Shown here: in pieces, positions 43,245 through 50,904 of the stretch
Layout: every line of letters begins with the position of its first letter
How positions within the stretch are numbered: the stretch's first letter is position 1
NCBI GenBank assembly: GCA_937944245.1
Contig: CALDYY010000056.1
Location: 1-64,000, forward strand
Length of the DNA stretch: 64,000 nucleotides
Source: an uncultured Saprospiraceae bacterium
GTDB taxonomy: Bacteria > Bacteroidota > Bacteroidia > Chitinophagales > Saprospiraceae
Direction of reading: 5' to 3'
Made by a program: the position numbers and the translations under genes
The notes under the pieces: generated by a model
Database searches by the model: none
What the model was told of the DNA's origin: nothing
What the model saw: only the letters and a program-made list of their open reading frames with translations

Positions 43245-43907
43245 TTGATTAAAGTGCTGGACGAATACAAAACAATAAGTGAACCCTCTATTGGAGAATA
43301 TAAAGAAAAAGGTAGCAAATTCTTAGCGTTTGCCTATCCAATTGTGGAAGAGGAAGAGGCAATGAATTATGTCAAAGCCTTGAAAAAAGAACATTTTAAG
43401 GCAAACCACCATTGCTATGCATATCGCTTGGGTTTGGAGCAGCACCATTTCCGAGCTAATGATGACGGTGAACCTTCTGGCACAGCAGGCAGACCTATTT
43501 TAGGGCAAATAGATAGTTTTGGGTTAACCAATGTCCTAGTGGTAATCGTGCGCTATTTTGGTGGTACTAAATTAGGGGTTTCTGGATTAATTCAAGCCTA
43601 CAAACAAAGTGCGGCAGAGGTGCTGCGTCATGCAACTATTGTTGAAAGAAAAGTGTGCGACCATTATCGCCTAGTGTTTGATTATGCTTTAATGAGCGAT
43701 GTGATGAATGCCATTAAAAAGGTAGAACTAGAAGTGCTGCAACAACAGTTTTTAGAAACTCCTTTCCTAGATATTGCTATTCGACAAAGCGAAGTGGAGG
43801 CAAAATTACTCATCTTTAGAGCGCAGGTGCTTCAAGTGTCTTTAGAACAAGCCGCCACCATTGAGAAAATAGATGGGCTTGAACTATTGTTCTTAAGAAC
43901 GGTGTAG
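43245..43907 (+). CDS. YigZ/IMPACT family protein
   Basis: A 220-residue protein of the UPF0029/IMPACT family, whose members are linked to translation control and proteolysis of unknown mechanism. Clear signatures are EKGSKFLAFAYPI near residue 21, KANHHCYAYRLG near 49, DDGEPSGTAGRPIL near 71-84, and VVIVRYFGGTKLGVSGLIQAYKQSA near 95-119. The C-terminal 80 residues match the DUF1949 ferredoxin-like domain. The start is uncertain: TTG at 43245 or GTG at 43254; no ATG lies in a suitable place. It is divergent from purL with a 100-base gap. Confidence 0.9.
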   Translation: MIKVLDEYKTISEPSIGEYKEKGSKFLAFAYPIVEEEEAMNYVKALKKEHFKANHHCYAYRLGLEQHHFRANDDGEPSGTAGRPILGQIDSFGLTNVLVVIVRYFGGTKLGVSGLIQAYKQSAAEVLRHATIVERKVCDHYRLVFDYALMSDVMNAIKKVELEVLQQQFLETPFLDIAIRQSEVEAKLLIFRAQVLQVSLEQAATIEKIDGLELLFLRTV

Positions 43908-43927
43908 TTCAAAACAAAATTTTTTGT

Positions 43928-44542
43928 ATGTTTATGACAAAACTAAAATGCCATATGTCTAGCATAAAAACCATTCGTAGTTATATTGGGGACAATCGCC
44001 TTGAAGAGGCTATCGAACAGTTGATAGCGCTACTAGAAAATGAGGATATTTGCTATGATTTGTATGACCAAACGCTAGTGCAAAAAAGTAATTGGAACAA
44101 CTATGTGCATAAAGACCGATTAAATATTGCAAAGAAGGAAGATTTGGATGTGGTAATTGCCAAATTGCTTGATATTTTACGCACCTATGAAAAGCGAAAA
44201 AAAGAACCACCTGTTAGTCCTATTTCTTCTATCCCAACTCAAAGTCCAACACCTCCTCAACGACAGCCTGCTCAACAAACACCTCGTTATGTTGCACGTT
44301 GCTTTTTTTATAATGATATGAATGCTTATTATGTATTGGAGGATAATCAAGTGGTGATGTTTAATGCAGTAACCAACCAATCTATGATAGTGGCAATGCG
44401 CACAATGCCTATGTTGGCGGGCTATTCATGGAGTTATCAGTTTACCGATGGCAGGTATTACAGTGTAGATGGACAAGGTGCAATTTGGGGAATTAATTTC
44501 TATGGTTTACCCATGCAAGTGGGATATGTTCAATATTTGTAA
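43928..44542 (+). CDS. EAD11-like effector-associated domain protein with a novel C-terminal domain
   Basis: A 204-residue protein (195 if the ATG at 43955, just before SSIKTIRSYI, is used). Residues about 10-95 form a helical module (IRSYIGDNRLEEAIEQLIALL ... NNYVHKDRLNIAKKEDLDVVIAKLLDIL) resembling effector-associated domain 11 of Bacteroidota conflict and apoptosis-like proteins, small adaptor domains that recruit effectors by homotypic contact. A Pro/Ser/Gln-rich linker (about 96-120) leads to an 80-residue aromatic, beta-looking domain (RYVARCFFYNDMNAYYVLED ... YVQYL) that I do not recognise. EAD proteins usually partner with a second EAD-bearing effector elsewhere in the genome; none is visible here. 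The EAD assignment is by eye and moderate. Confidence 0.6.
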   Translation: MFMTKLKCHMSSIKTIRSYIGDNRLEEAIEQLIALLENEDICYDLYDQTLVQKSNWNNYVHKDRLNIAKKEDLDVVIAKLLDILRTYEKRKKEPPVSPISSIPTQSPTPPQRQPAQQTPRYVARCFFYNDMNAYYVLEDNQVVMFNAVTNQSMIVAMRTMPMLAGYSWSYQFTDGRYYSVDGQGAIWGINFYGLPMQVGYVQYL

Positions 44543-44561
44543 ATATTTAGTAATCAATAGT

Positions 44562-45137
44562 TTAATTTAATGAAATAGGCAGATATTTATAAAAGCGGTT
44601 ATTGAGTTTAGTGATTGCTTTTTCAAAAATACGGTCAGGGGTCTGTAAAAAGAAGGTGTTGATTTTTGTAAATTTTAATTGTTGATGAGCTACACGTTCA
44701 AGATTGGGATTCATCAGTATTAGTCCTTCCATAGAAGTGCTAGCTACATTTTCGCTAATTACTAGAAAGGTGCGCTCGGTTAGTTCAAAATCTATCGGCT
44801 GTAAATTTTTATCTAATAATAAATTATTCCAATTTCCGTTTTTCAGTGCGGTGCTGGCGGTATCATACATGAATACAACTTCAGCGTAATCAAAATGATT
44901 AACAAAAGAATTAACAATCATTCTATTGTGCATATCCGTTTCAAATTTTATCCTTTCTAACTGCTTAATTTGCTGTTCAGCATTTGTATTTGAGGTTTGT
45001 TTTTCCAGAGCTTCTATTTTATTCCTGTTGCTTTGTAAGCGAACTATTAGTAAGGAAGAACGGTCAAACTGTTCCAATTGAGCAGTGAGCACAAAAGGTA
45101 ATAGCCACAATAGGAACAATAGATAATTTATTTTCAT
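44562..45137 (-). CDS. Exported protein of unknown function
   Basis: A 191-residue protein from the ATG at 45137, which begins a signal peptide (MKINYLLFLLWLLPFVLTAQ). The mature part has a coiled, Gln/Glu-rich segment (about 35-70, NKIEALEKQTSNTNAEQQIKQLERI), a beta-alpha region with VVFMYDTASTALKNGNWNNLLLD, and a C-terminal portion ending YKYLPISLN. I do not recognise the family. It has the feel of a small periplasmic protein and stands alone, with the SulP gene upstream on the same strand 63 bases away. The frame could start five codons earlier, but the signal peptide favours the chosen ATG. Confidence 0.6.
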   Translation of the reverse strand: MKINYLLFLLWLLPFVLTAQLEQFDRSSLLIVRLQSNRNKIEALEKQTSNTNAEQQIKQLERIKFETDMHNRMIVNSFVNHFDYAEVVFMYDTASTALKNGNWNNLLLDKNLQPIDFELTERTFLVISENVASTSMEGLILMNPNLERVAHQQLKFTKINTFFLQTPDRIFEKAITKLNNRFYKYLPISLN

Positions 45138-45200
45138 AAGGGAAAAGGCCAATCAATTTAACCATAATAACACCGCAATAAATCATTCCGTTTTAATCTC

Positions 45201-46862
45201 TTATATCTTTTCCATAACTTTTTTTGCTTGTTCGATAGCTTCTGAAATGGTAGATTTTATGTTGTCTTCTCCAAGTAATTTACCAATTTCACTTTTTTGG
45301 AATGATTTTTTAATCTCTTCATTAATTCCGGAAATAATAATGCTTGTACCTTTTTGCTTTAATTGATGACAAGTAGTTTCTAGCCTATGTAAACCAGTGG
45401 CATCAACGAAAGGCACATTGCGCATCCTGATAATGAGCACTTTAGGTTGTTGGTTAAGATCGGTAAGCACTTCTTGGAATTTTTGAGCAGCACCAAAAAA
45501 TAAAGGACCATTTATTTCATAAAGCAATATATCTTTTGGCAGTTTTGGAATTTCATCCTCAAACAGCGTCTCTCTATCGTCATCTTCTTTAAAAGGATTG
45601 TGGACAGATGTAGCCTCACTCATGCGTTTCATAAAGATAAAGCTCGACAAAATCATACCAATTTCGATAGCCAAAATTAAATCAAAAAATATAGTGATAA
45701 AAAAAGTAGTTAACAAAACAACAACATCTAGGCGCTCGCCTTTCATTAGCGAAAAAAAGTGTTGCCACTCCCCCATATGCCAAGCCACCACGACTAAAAT
45801 ACCTGCCAAACAAGAAAGTGGAATCAATTTAGCTACGGGTGCCAGTAAAAGCATTATCAAGAGCAGTACAACAGCATGAACCATACCAGCGATAGGTGTT
45901 CTACCTCCATTTTTGATATTAGTAGCCGTTCTAGCAATAGCTCCAGTTGCGGGAATACCGCCAAAGAGGCCTGAAAAAATATTGGCTATACCTTGCCCAA
46001 TTAGCTCTGTATTGGAGCGATGTCGGCTACCAATCATACCATCCGCTACAACAGCGGAAAGTAAGGATTCTATGCCACCTAGTACCGCAATAGCAATGGC
46101 AGGTTGCAGCAGTTGTTGGATGATAGCAAAGTTAATTCTGGGGAAGCTAGGTAAAGGAATACTGTTAGGAATGGCACCAAATTTAGTTTCGATGGTTTCC
46201 ACAGGAAGTTTAAAATAATAAACAATCAACGTGCTTAATAAAATGGCTACTATCGAGCCAGGTATTTTTGGGCTAATCCGATAAAAATTTAAGGAAATGA
46301 TTACGGTACTTATGGCGATGACAAAAGCAGTCCAGTTTACTTTACTAAAATTATTAAAATAAGCTATCCACTTTTCTATGAAATCAGCAGGTAAATCGCC
46401 CATAGTTAAGCCGAAAAATTCCTTTATTTGAGCAGAGAAAATAATAATAGCAATACCACTCGTGAACCCTACGATGAGTGGATAAGGCACAAATTTTAAA
46501 TAATTTCCTAATCGCGCCAATCCCATACCTACAATAATAAAGCCTGCCATAAACGTAGCTATGGTCAGACCTTGAATGCCGTGTTCTTGTACAATACCAT
46601 AAACAATAACGATAAAAGCCCCTGTTGGTCCACCTATTTGTACTCTAGTACCACCTAATAGAGAAATCGTGAAACCTGCTATTATTGCTGTAATCAAGCC
46701 TTTTTCAGGCGAAACTCCCGAAGCAATGGCAAAAGCAATCGCCAAAGGCAAGGCAACAATACCGACAATAGTACCCGCTATAATATCCTTGACAATTTGC
46801 TCTCGTTTAAAACCTTCTTTGGCAAGTGTAAAAAACTTTGGTACAAATTCAAACTTCTTCAT
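45201..46862 (-). CDS. SulP-family anion transporter with STAS domain
   Basis: Inner-membrane SLC26/SulP transporter of 553 residues for bicarbonate, sulfate or a similar anion. About 12-14 hydrophobic segments span residues 15-430, with the family stretch GGTRVQIGGPTGAFIVIVYGI near 70-90. A C-terminal STAS domain (about 445-550) includes FVDATGLHRLETTCHQL. The gene begins at an ATG only two bases after the TGA of the carbonic anhydrase reading frame (a TTG at 46868 would overlap it), so they were built as one operon. A SulP-carbonic anhydrase pair is a known bicarbonate-uptake arrangement, which makes bicarbonate the likelier substrate. Its expression may suffer from the upstream nonsense codon. 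Confidence 0.9.
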   Translation of the reverse strand: MKKFEFVPKFFTLAKEGFKREQIVKDIIAGTIVGIVALPLAIAFAIASGVSPEKGLITAIIAGFTISLLGGTRVQIGGPTGAFIVIVYGIVQEHGIQGLTIATFMAGFIIVGMGLARLGNYLKFVPYPLIVGFTSGIAIIIFSAQIKEFFGLTMGDLPADFIEKWIAYFNNFSKVNWTAFVIAISTVIISLNFYRISPKIPGSIVAILLSTLIVYYFKLPVETIETKFGAIPNSIPLPSFPRINFAIIQQLLQPAIAIAVLGGIESLLSAVVADGMIGSRHRSNTELIGQGIANIFSGLFGGIPATGAIARTATNIKNGGRTPIAGMVHAVVLLLIMLLLAPVAKLIPLSCLAGILVVVAWHMGEWQHFFSLMKGERLDVVVLLTTFFITIFFDLILAIEIGMILSSFIFMKRMSEATSVHNPFKEDDDRETLFEDEIPKLPKDILLYEINGPLFFGAAQKFQEVLTDLNQQPKVLIIRMRNVPFVDATGLHRLETTCHQLKQKGTSIIISGINEEIKKSFQKSEIGKLLGEDNIKSTISEAIEQAKKVMEKI

Positions 46863-46864
46863 TT

Positions 46865-47560
46865 TCAATTAATTATCTTCACCTTTCCTGTTTCTATATC
46901 AAATAGTGCGCCAACAATTCTTAATTTTTTGTTTTTTACTAATTCTGCTAGTATTGGCTCGGAATACTTTAAAGTGTTAACAGCATGTACAATATTTGCA
47001 TTTATTGCTTTTTCATAATAGTCTATATCAGCGTCATTTAATTCAGCTTCCTCTGGTTCTGATTGAATACAATCAATAATTTTTTGAATGTGATCTTCGG
47101 TATGGTGATGATGATGTTTTGCCTCAATAAAAGCCCCAACTGCGCCACATTAGGTATGTCCTAGTACCACCACTAATGAGGTGTGCAAATGCTCAACAGC
47201 ATATTCTACGCTACCAATTTCATAATCGCTAACAATATTTCCAGCATTTCTAATGACAAATAAATCACCAAAACCTTGATCAAAAACTAATTCTGGCGGT
47301 ACTCTGGAGTCAGAGCAACCTATAACCACCGCAAAAGGATGTTGTCCCTTTTCCAGAGTTTGTATTCGTTGCACACTTTGATGAGGATGAACAGAATGAT
47401 GATGCACAAAACGTTCATTACCAGCTATTAGTAAGTTTAATTCATCTCTATTTACAGTTGATTCAAGTGCTTTTTCCTGCATTCGATTACAGTTGGAAAA
47501 CAGAATAAGCAGGCTTAGTGTCCAAATAAATTGATTAAAAATAAAAGTCATTTTTTTCAT
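46865..47560 (-). pseudogene. Beta-carbonic anhydrase gene interrupted by one TAA codon
   Basis: Exported beta-class carbonic anhydrase, 231 codons if the stop is ignored. Residues 1-25 look like a lipoprotein signal (LLILFSNC). The zinc and active-site motif CSDSRVPPELVFDQG and RNAGN are present, then VVLGHT is followed by TAA at 47150-47152 and, in the same frame, CGAVGAFIEAK and 83 more codons without a stop to TGA at 46865. Family members read GHTKCGA here, so a Lys codon (AAA) has become TAA by one substitution. The stop falls directly before the Cys that is normally the last zinc ligand, so the 136-residue truncated product should be inactive. A His-rich loop (five His) follows. The downstream frame shows no other damage, implying a recent mutation or a sequencing error. 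Confidence 0.88.
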
Positions 47561-47580
47561 ATTATTACTTAAATTATTAT

Positions 47581-47588
47581 CAAAAGTA
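47581..47588 (-). promoter_or_regulatory. -7 promoter element (TACTTTTG) for the carbonic anhydrase-SulP operon
   Basis: Minus-strand TACTTTTG matches TAnnTTTG, 21 bases before the ATG at 47560. No clear -33 box. Confidence 0.4.
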
Positions 47589-47694
47589 TAGAAATTAAAA
47601 TGACTTGTTATGTTAAAAATATAGGAACTATGTTAATGAATTTTAAATGTTTTAAAATATTGATTATCAGATTTTTAATATGTTGTATTTAGTA

Positions 47695-47725
47695 TTTTCA
47701 ACAATAGTTATACTATTATTGAAAA
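47695..47725. promoter_or_regulatory. Palindromic candidate operator (TAGT-TAT-ACTA core)
   Basis: Arms TTTTCAACAATAGT and ACTATTATTGAAAA around a TAT centre, one mismatch in 14 pairs. The core ATAGT-N3-ACTAT (47704-47716) recurs at 50650-50662 and nearly at 50832-50844. It could bind a dimeric regulator or act as a hairpin. Confidence 0.45.
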
Positions 47726-47893
47726 GTAAAAAACTTATTTTTTTATAATAAAAACATTAAAACTTGCTAATTAAAATTTGAATAGAGCGTTTGGTACTTT
47801 TATTACATTCTGTAATAGAAATTTTTGTTTGGCATTAAACTTACTGGCTGTAAATCTATTATTTGTTTGTGTCATTCGTTAACTTAATTAAAG

Positions 47894-48562
47894 ATGGATA
47901 GCAATTCTATGAAGAAGAACTTTTGGGTGCGACTAAGAAAATTTTTTGAGACTACTTTAATTGGTGGATTACTAGTACTGTTACCAATTACTATTTTTAT
48001 TGTTTTGGTTAGGTTTGTACTTCAATTAATTGCTAAATTCATAAGTCCTATTGCTAAATTATTTTCAGGAATTGAGTTGCCATTTGCCCTCATTAATTTT
48101 ATTGCTCTAGGTATAGTCATCGCTTTTTGCTTTGTAGTAGGGCTTGTAGTAAGAACACAGTCTGGAAATGCCATCGTTAACTATTTGAACCGCAGATATT
48201 TAGCTAAACTACCTTTTTATACCACTATTCAAGAGACTGTGAAACAACTTTTTGGTAAAAAAGAGGACTCATTCTCAAGGGTTGTACTAGTTGATGTTTT
48301 CGGTGTTTTGATGACAGGTTTTGTAACTGATGACACTAGAAACGGTATTTACACAGTTTTTGTACCTACTGCTCCCAATCCAACAAATGGGTTTATTTTT
48401 CATGTTAGAAAAGACCAAGTCACTTTTTTAGACACCAAACCTGAAGATGCAATGCGTACAATCATTGGAGTAGGTACGGGTTCGCATGTTCTCTTTAGAA
48501 GTACAGAGGAAGTGAAAAATGCTCAGGAAGCACCAACTTTGTTTACCCCAAGTCAATTATAA
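47894..48562 (+). CDS. DUF502 family membrane protein
   Basis: A 222-residue inner-membrane protein of unknown function. Two hydrophobic segments (about residues 18-40, LIGGLLVLLPITIFIVLVRFVL, and 60-85, LINFIALGIVIAFCFVVGLVV) are followed by the conserved LNRRYLAKLPFYTTIQETVKQLFGKKE and a beta-rich soluble domain with FVPTAPNPTNGFIFHV. This matches DUF502 in order and length; plant relatives (LIKE COV proteins) affect vascular patterning, but the bacterial role is unknown. The next gene begins two bases after its stop, so they are co-translated. Confidence 0.9.
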   Translation: MDSNSMKKNFWVRLRKFFETTLIGGLLVLLPITIFIVLVRFVLQLIAKFISPIAKLFSGIELPFALINFIALGIVIAFCFVVGLVVRTQSGNAIVNYLNRRYLAKLPFYTTIQETVKQLFGKKEDSFSRVVLVDVFGVLMTGFVTDDTRNGIYTVFVPTAPNPTNGFIFHVRKDQVTFLDTKPEDAMRTIIGVGTGSHVLFRSTEEVKNAQEAPTLFTPSQL

Positions 48563-48564
48563 AG

Positions 48565-49224
48565 ATGACTCCAACGCAGGAAAATATAATTCAGAAGACC
48601 GCTCATTTTGTAGAAGTAACTTTAGAAAATGCAGAAGGCGGGCACGATTGGTGGCACATACAGCGCGTTTGGAATTTAGCCAATCGAATTGCAGAAAAAG
48701 AAGATGCGGATAAATTTGTTGTAGCATTAGGGGCTTTATTGCACGATATAGCCGATGCCAAATTCCATAATGGCGATGAAACAATCGGTCCGAAAAAAGC
48801 TAAAGAATTTTTATATTCGATTGAAGTAGATACTTCCACTGTGGAGCATGTAGCACAAATTATTGAACATATTTCTTTTAAAGGTGGTAATCATGCGTTG
48901 AGCTTTTTCTCAAAAGAGTTAGCTATTATTCAAGATGCAGATAGATTGGATGCTTTAGGGGCTATCGGTATTGCTCGAACTTTTAACTATGGTGGTTATA
49001 AAAATAGAATAATCTACGACCCAAATATAAAACCTAATTTAAACATGACAAAAGAGGAATATAAAAACAGTAGTGCCCCAACCATTAATCACTTCTATGA
49101 AAAACTATTATTACTTAAAGATAGGATGAACACTCCTACTGGCAAGGTAATGGCGATTCATAGGCATCGTTTCTTAGAAGCATTCCTAGAGGAGTTTTAT
49201 AATGAATGGGAAGGGAAATTATAA
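48565..49224 (+). CDS. HD-domain phosphohydrolase (YedJ-like)
   Basis: Metal-dependent phosphohydrolase of 219 residues. The HD motif is complete: His in GGHDWWHIQRVWNLA near residue 24-31, the LLHDIADAKFH doublet near 54-64, a further His in IEHISFKGG, and the late Asp in IIQDADRLDALGAIGIARTF near 119. These residues bind the catalytic metal in the family. Relatives such as YedJ and YpgQ are thought to hydrolyse nucleotides, but the substrate here is unknown. It follows the DUF502 gene by two bases and ends before a strong hairpin. Confidence 0.9.
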   Translation: MTPTQENIIQKTAHFVEVTLENAEGGHDWWHIQRVWNLANRIAEKEDADKFVVALGALLHDIADAKFHNGDETIGPKKAKEFLYSIEVDTSTVEHVAQIIEHISFKGGNHALSFFSKELAIIQDADRLDALGAIGIARTFNYGGYKNRIIYDPNIKPNLNMTKEEYKNSSAPTINHFYEKLLLLKDRMNTPTGKVMAIHRHRFLEAFLEEFYNEWEGKL

Positions 49225-49240
49225 TAAATCTGTCATCTTT

Positions 49241-49273
49241 ATAGTTTTCATCCTCAACGAGGATGAAAACTAT
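49241..49273. terminator. Bidirectional hairpin terminator
   Basis: Perfect 15-bp stem, ATAGTTTTCATCCTC (49241-49255) and GAGGATGAAAACTAT (49259-49273), with loop AAC. It serves the HD-domain gene and overlaps the last codons of the convergent TetR-like gene. Confidence 0.85.
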
Positions 49274-50033
49274 TGTTAGGTAATTCGCTAATCATGCTGT
49301 GTGTTTGAAATCCATTTTGAGGTTTCCCAAAAGATTTTTGTAATGGAGCAGGTTTTACTTGAAGGCAATTAAATACAATGTCTTCCATCATTTGAGCTAC
49401 TTCTTCATAGTAGTTTTCCCCTTTTGATATGTCGGTTAAGCGAGGTAAATGTTCAGCGAAATAGACATTGTTGTTAATCGTTTCCACAATCATACTTGAA
49501 AGTGATTTAACATAAGTATAATTTGGATTAATTTCCAAAATAATATCCCCTATTTCCTTGCAAAGTATTTTATAAGAAGTGAAAAATCCTAATTTATTTT
49601 CCTCATCCACTATTTTACTATGGTAAGCTTTAGCACCTTCTGTAATCACAATTCGATGTAAAATATCGGTGTCCACAAAATCTAAAGAAGCCTGTTTTTG
49701 AGAGGTATCAATAATTGTTTTTATAGCTTGCCGCATCTTATCTATAGGATTTTCTAGGTTGATGAGATTGAACTTTATTCTAAAATTTGTCCATTCCCAG
49801 TACCAATTTACAAGATAAACAAAGAGCAAATGCTTACTTTCAAAATATCGGTAAATGGAAGTTTCTGTGGATTTTATTTTGGTCGCTAATTTTTTGAAAT
49901 TGAAAGTATCAAAGCCAATTTCATCAATCAAAAGAATTGCATTTTGAACAATTCTTTTACCTAATTCTGTTTGTTGCGGATCGCGCAGATAAAGTTTATC
50001 GTTGATTTGTAATTCTATCTTAATGTTTATCAT
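49254..50033 (-). CDS. TetR/AcrR-family transcription regulator
   Basis: A 259-residue DNA-binding protein. The N-terminal HTH lies near residues 27-68 (NAILLIDEIGFDTFNFKKLATKI then KSTETSIYRYFESKHLLFVYLVNWYWEW), with the TetR-typical T-x-x-SIYRYFxSK recognition helix. The rest is helical and unique, as expected for the ligand-binding half. Target and ligand are unknown. Its last three codons lie within the terminator hairpin shared with the HD-domain gene. The upstream gene on the same strand is an ECF sigma factor, separated by 106 bases and a hairpin. It could also be the factor that binds the nearby TAGT-N3-ACTA palindromes, but that is speculation. Confidence 0.82.
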   Translation of the reverse strand: MINIKIELQINDKLYLRDPQQTELGKRIVQNAILLIDEIGFDTFNFKKLATKIKSTETSIYRYFESKHLLFVYLVNWYWEWTNFRIKFNLINLENPIDKMRQAIKTIIDTSQKQASLDFVDTDILHRIVITEGAKAYHSKIVDEENKLGFFTSYKILCKEIGDIILEINPNYTYVKSLSSMIVETINNNVYFAEHLPRLTDISKGENYYEEVAQMMEDIVFNCLQVKPAPLQKSFGKPQNGFQTHSMISELPNNSFHPR

Positions 50034-50091
50034 AACTTTAACTTGTTTTTGTTTGATTCATAAAATTTATAGGTTAATTACTGTATTTGCA

Positions 50092-50130
50092 GGTATTTGG
50101 ATGTCTATTTCGTATGGACACCTAAATACC
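50092..50130 (-). terminator. Hairpin after the sigma-factor gene
   Basis: Arms GGTATTTGGATGTC (50092-50105) and GACACCTAAATACC (50117-50130) with two mismatches and an 11-base loop, just after the minus-strand stop codon at 50140. Confidence 0.6.
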
Positions 50131-50139
50131 AATCCCCGT

Positions 50140-50643
50140 TTAGTTAGAAGCATTCAGAGAAGTTTGTAATTCTTTTCTAGCTAGAAAAATTCTACTCTTT
50201 ACTGTTCCCAATGGTAATTCTAGTTCATCTGCAATTTCTTGGTAGCGGTAACCCACGGAGCGCATTTTGAAGGGGACGCTCAAAGTTTTATCTAACTTAA
50301 TAACGGCTTTTTCTATCTCTTCCATTGCAATTTTTGATTCCGCATCATTAATCGTTATGTAGTCGCCGGAATCAATCAGGAAATCAGTGGAAGTCCAATC
50401 AGATAAAGTGCGATTTTTCGTCTTCTTTCTATAATGATTGATAAATGTGTTGCGCATAATCGTGATTAACCAAGCCTTTAAATTTGTATCTGATTTGAAC
50501 ATCCCTCTATATTTAAAAGCACGATAGGCAGTTTCCTGATATAGATCATCAGCATCAAATTTATCACTGCACAATTTCATGGCGAACGCTTTGAGTACAT
50601 GCTCCATCGTTCCGAATTGATAAGAAAATTCTTGAACTGTCAT
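50140..50643 (-). CDS. ECF-type RNA polymerase sigma factor
   Basis: Alternative sigma factor of 167 residues. Region 2 is DADDLYQETAYRAFKYRGMFKSDTNLKAWLITIMRNTFINHYRK (near residues 25-75). Region 4 is the C-terminal HTH LDKTLSVPFKMRSVGYRYQEIADELELPLGTVKSRIFLARKEL (near 116-160). It matches the common sigma-24-like group in Bacteroidota. No anti-sigma factor or FecR gene is adjacent, so it may be controlled at the transcription level. A TAGT-TTT-ACTA palindrome lies 7 bases upstream of its start codon and a related site sits in front of the divergent TPR gene. Confidence 0.92.
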   Translation of the reverse strand: MTVQEFSYQFGTMEHVLKAFAMKLCSDKFDADDLYQETAYRAFKYRGMFKSDTNLKAWLITIMRNTFINHYRKKTKNRTLSDWTSTDFLIDSGDYITINDAESKIAMEEIEKAVIKLDKTLSVPFKMRSVGYRYQEIADELELPLGTVKSRIFLARKELQTSLNASN

Positions 50644-50649
50644 AGATTG

Positions 50650-50662
50650 ATAGTTTTACTAT
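50650..50662. promoter_or_regulatory. Palindrome ATAGT-TTT-ACTAT in the sigma gene leader
   Basis: A perfect TAGT-N3-ACTA dyad 7 bases upstream of the sigma start codon. Related sites are at 50832-50844 (GTAGT-AAA-ACTAT) and 47704-47716 (ATAGT-TAT-ACTAT). Confidence 0.4.
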
Positions 50663-50831
50663 TGTTTTATATAATTATACTACTTTTTTATTAGAAGACA
50701 AATCTGCTTATTTTTTGTTCATTATCAAGTAAATTATTTTTGAATAGAGAATTGTTAATATATTTTAACTAAAAAAAAAAGATATTTTGTAGTTTAAGAT
50801 TAAACAAAAAATAGTTAATGTTGTCTATATA

Positions 50832-50844
50832 GTAGTAAAACTAT
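50832..50844. promoter_or_regulatory. Palindrome GTAGT-AAA-ACTAT upstream of the TPR gene
   Basis: A TAGT-N3-ACTA dyad about 60 bases before the TPR gene ATG, the mirror of the site in front of the divergent sigma gene. Both could bind the same regulator. Confidence 0.4.
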
Positions 50845-50904
50845 TAAATAATAAAGTAAAATACTGATCTTAATATTTTTTTTACATCACTATAATAGAC
50901 TAGC

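Larger units (their letters stand above)
47561..47893. other. Divergent intergenic region with an inverted repeat
   Basis: A 333-base AT-rich gap between the carbonic anhydrase and DUF502 genes. It contains a minus-strand -7 element at 47581-47588 and a 14-bp-arm inverted repeat at 47695-47725. No coding frame is convincing. Confidence 0.55.

Noticed and set aside
45598-46218. Open plus-strand frames inside the SulP gene
   Set aside because: They are antisense to a well-supported transporter and show no recognisable protein features.
47150-47152. Recoded stop codon (selenocysteine or pyrrolysine) in the carbonic anhydrase
   Set aside because: The codon is TAA, which neither system uses, and no obvious recoding hairpin follows; a Lys-to-stop substitution explains it.
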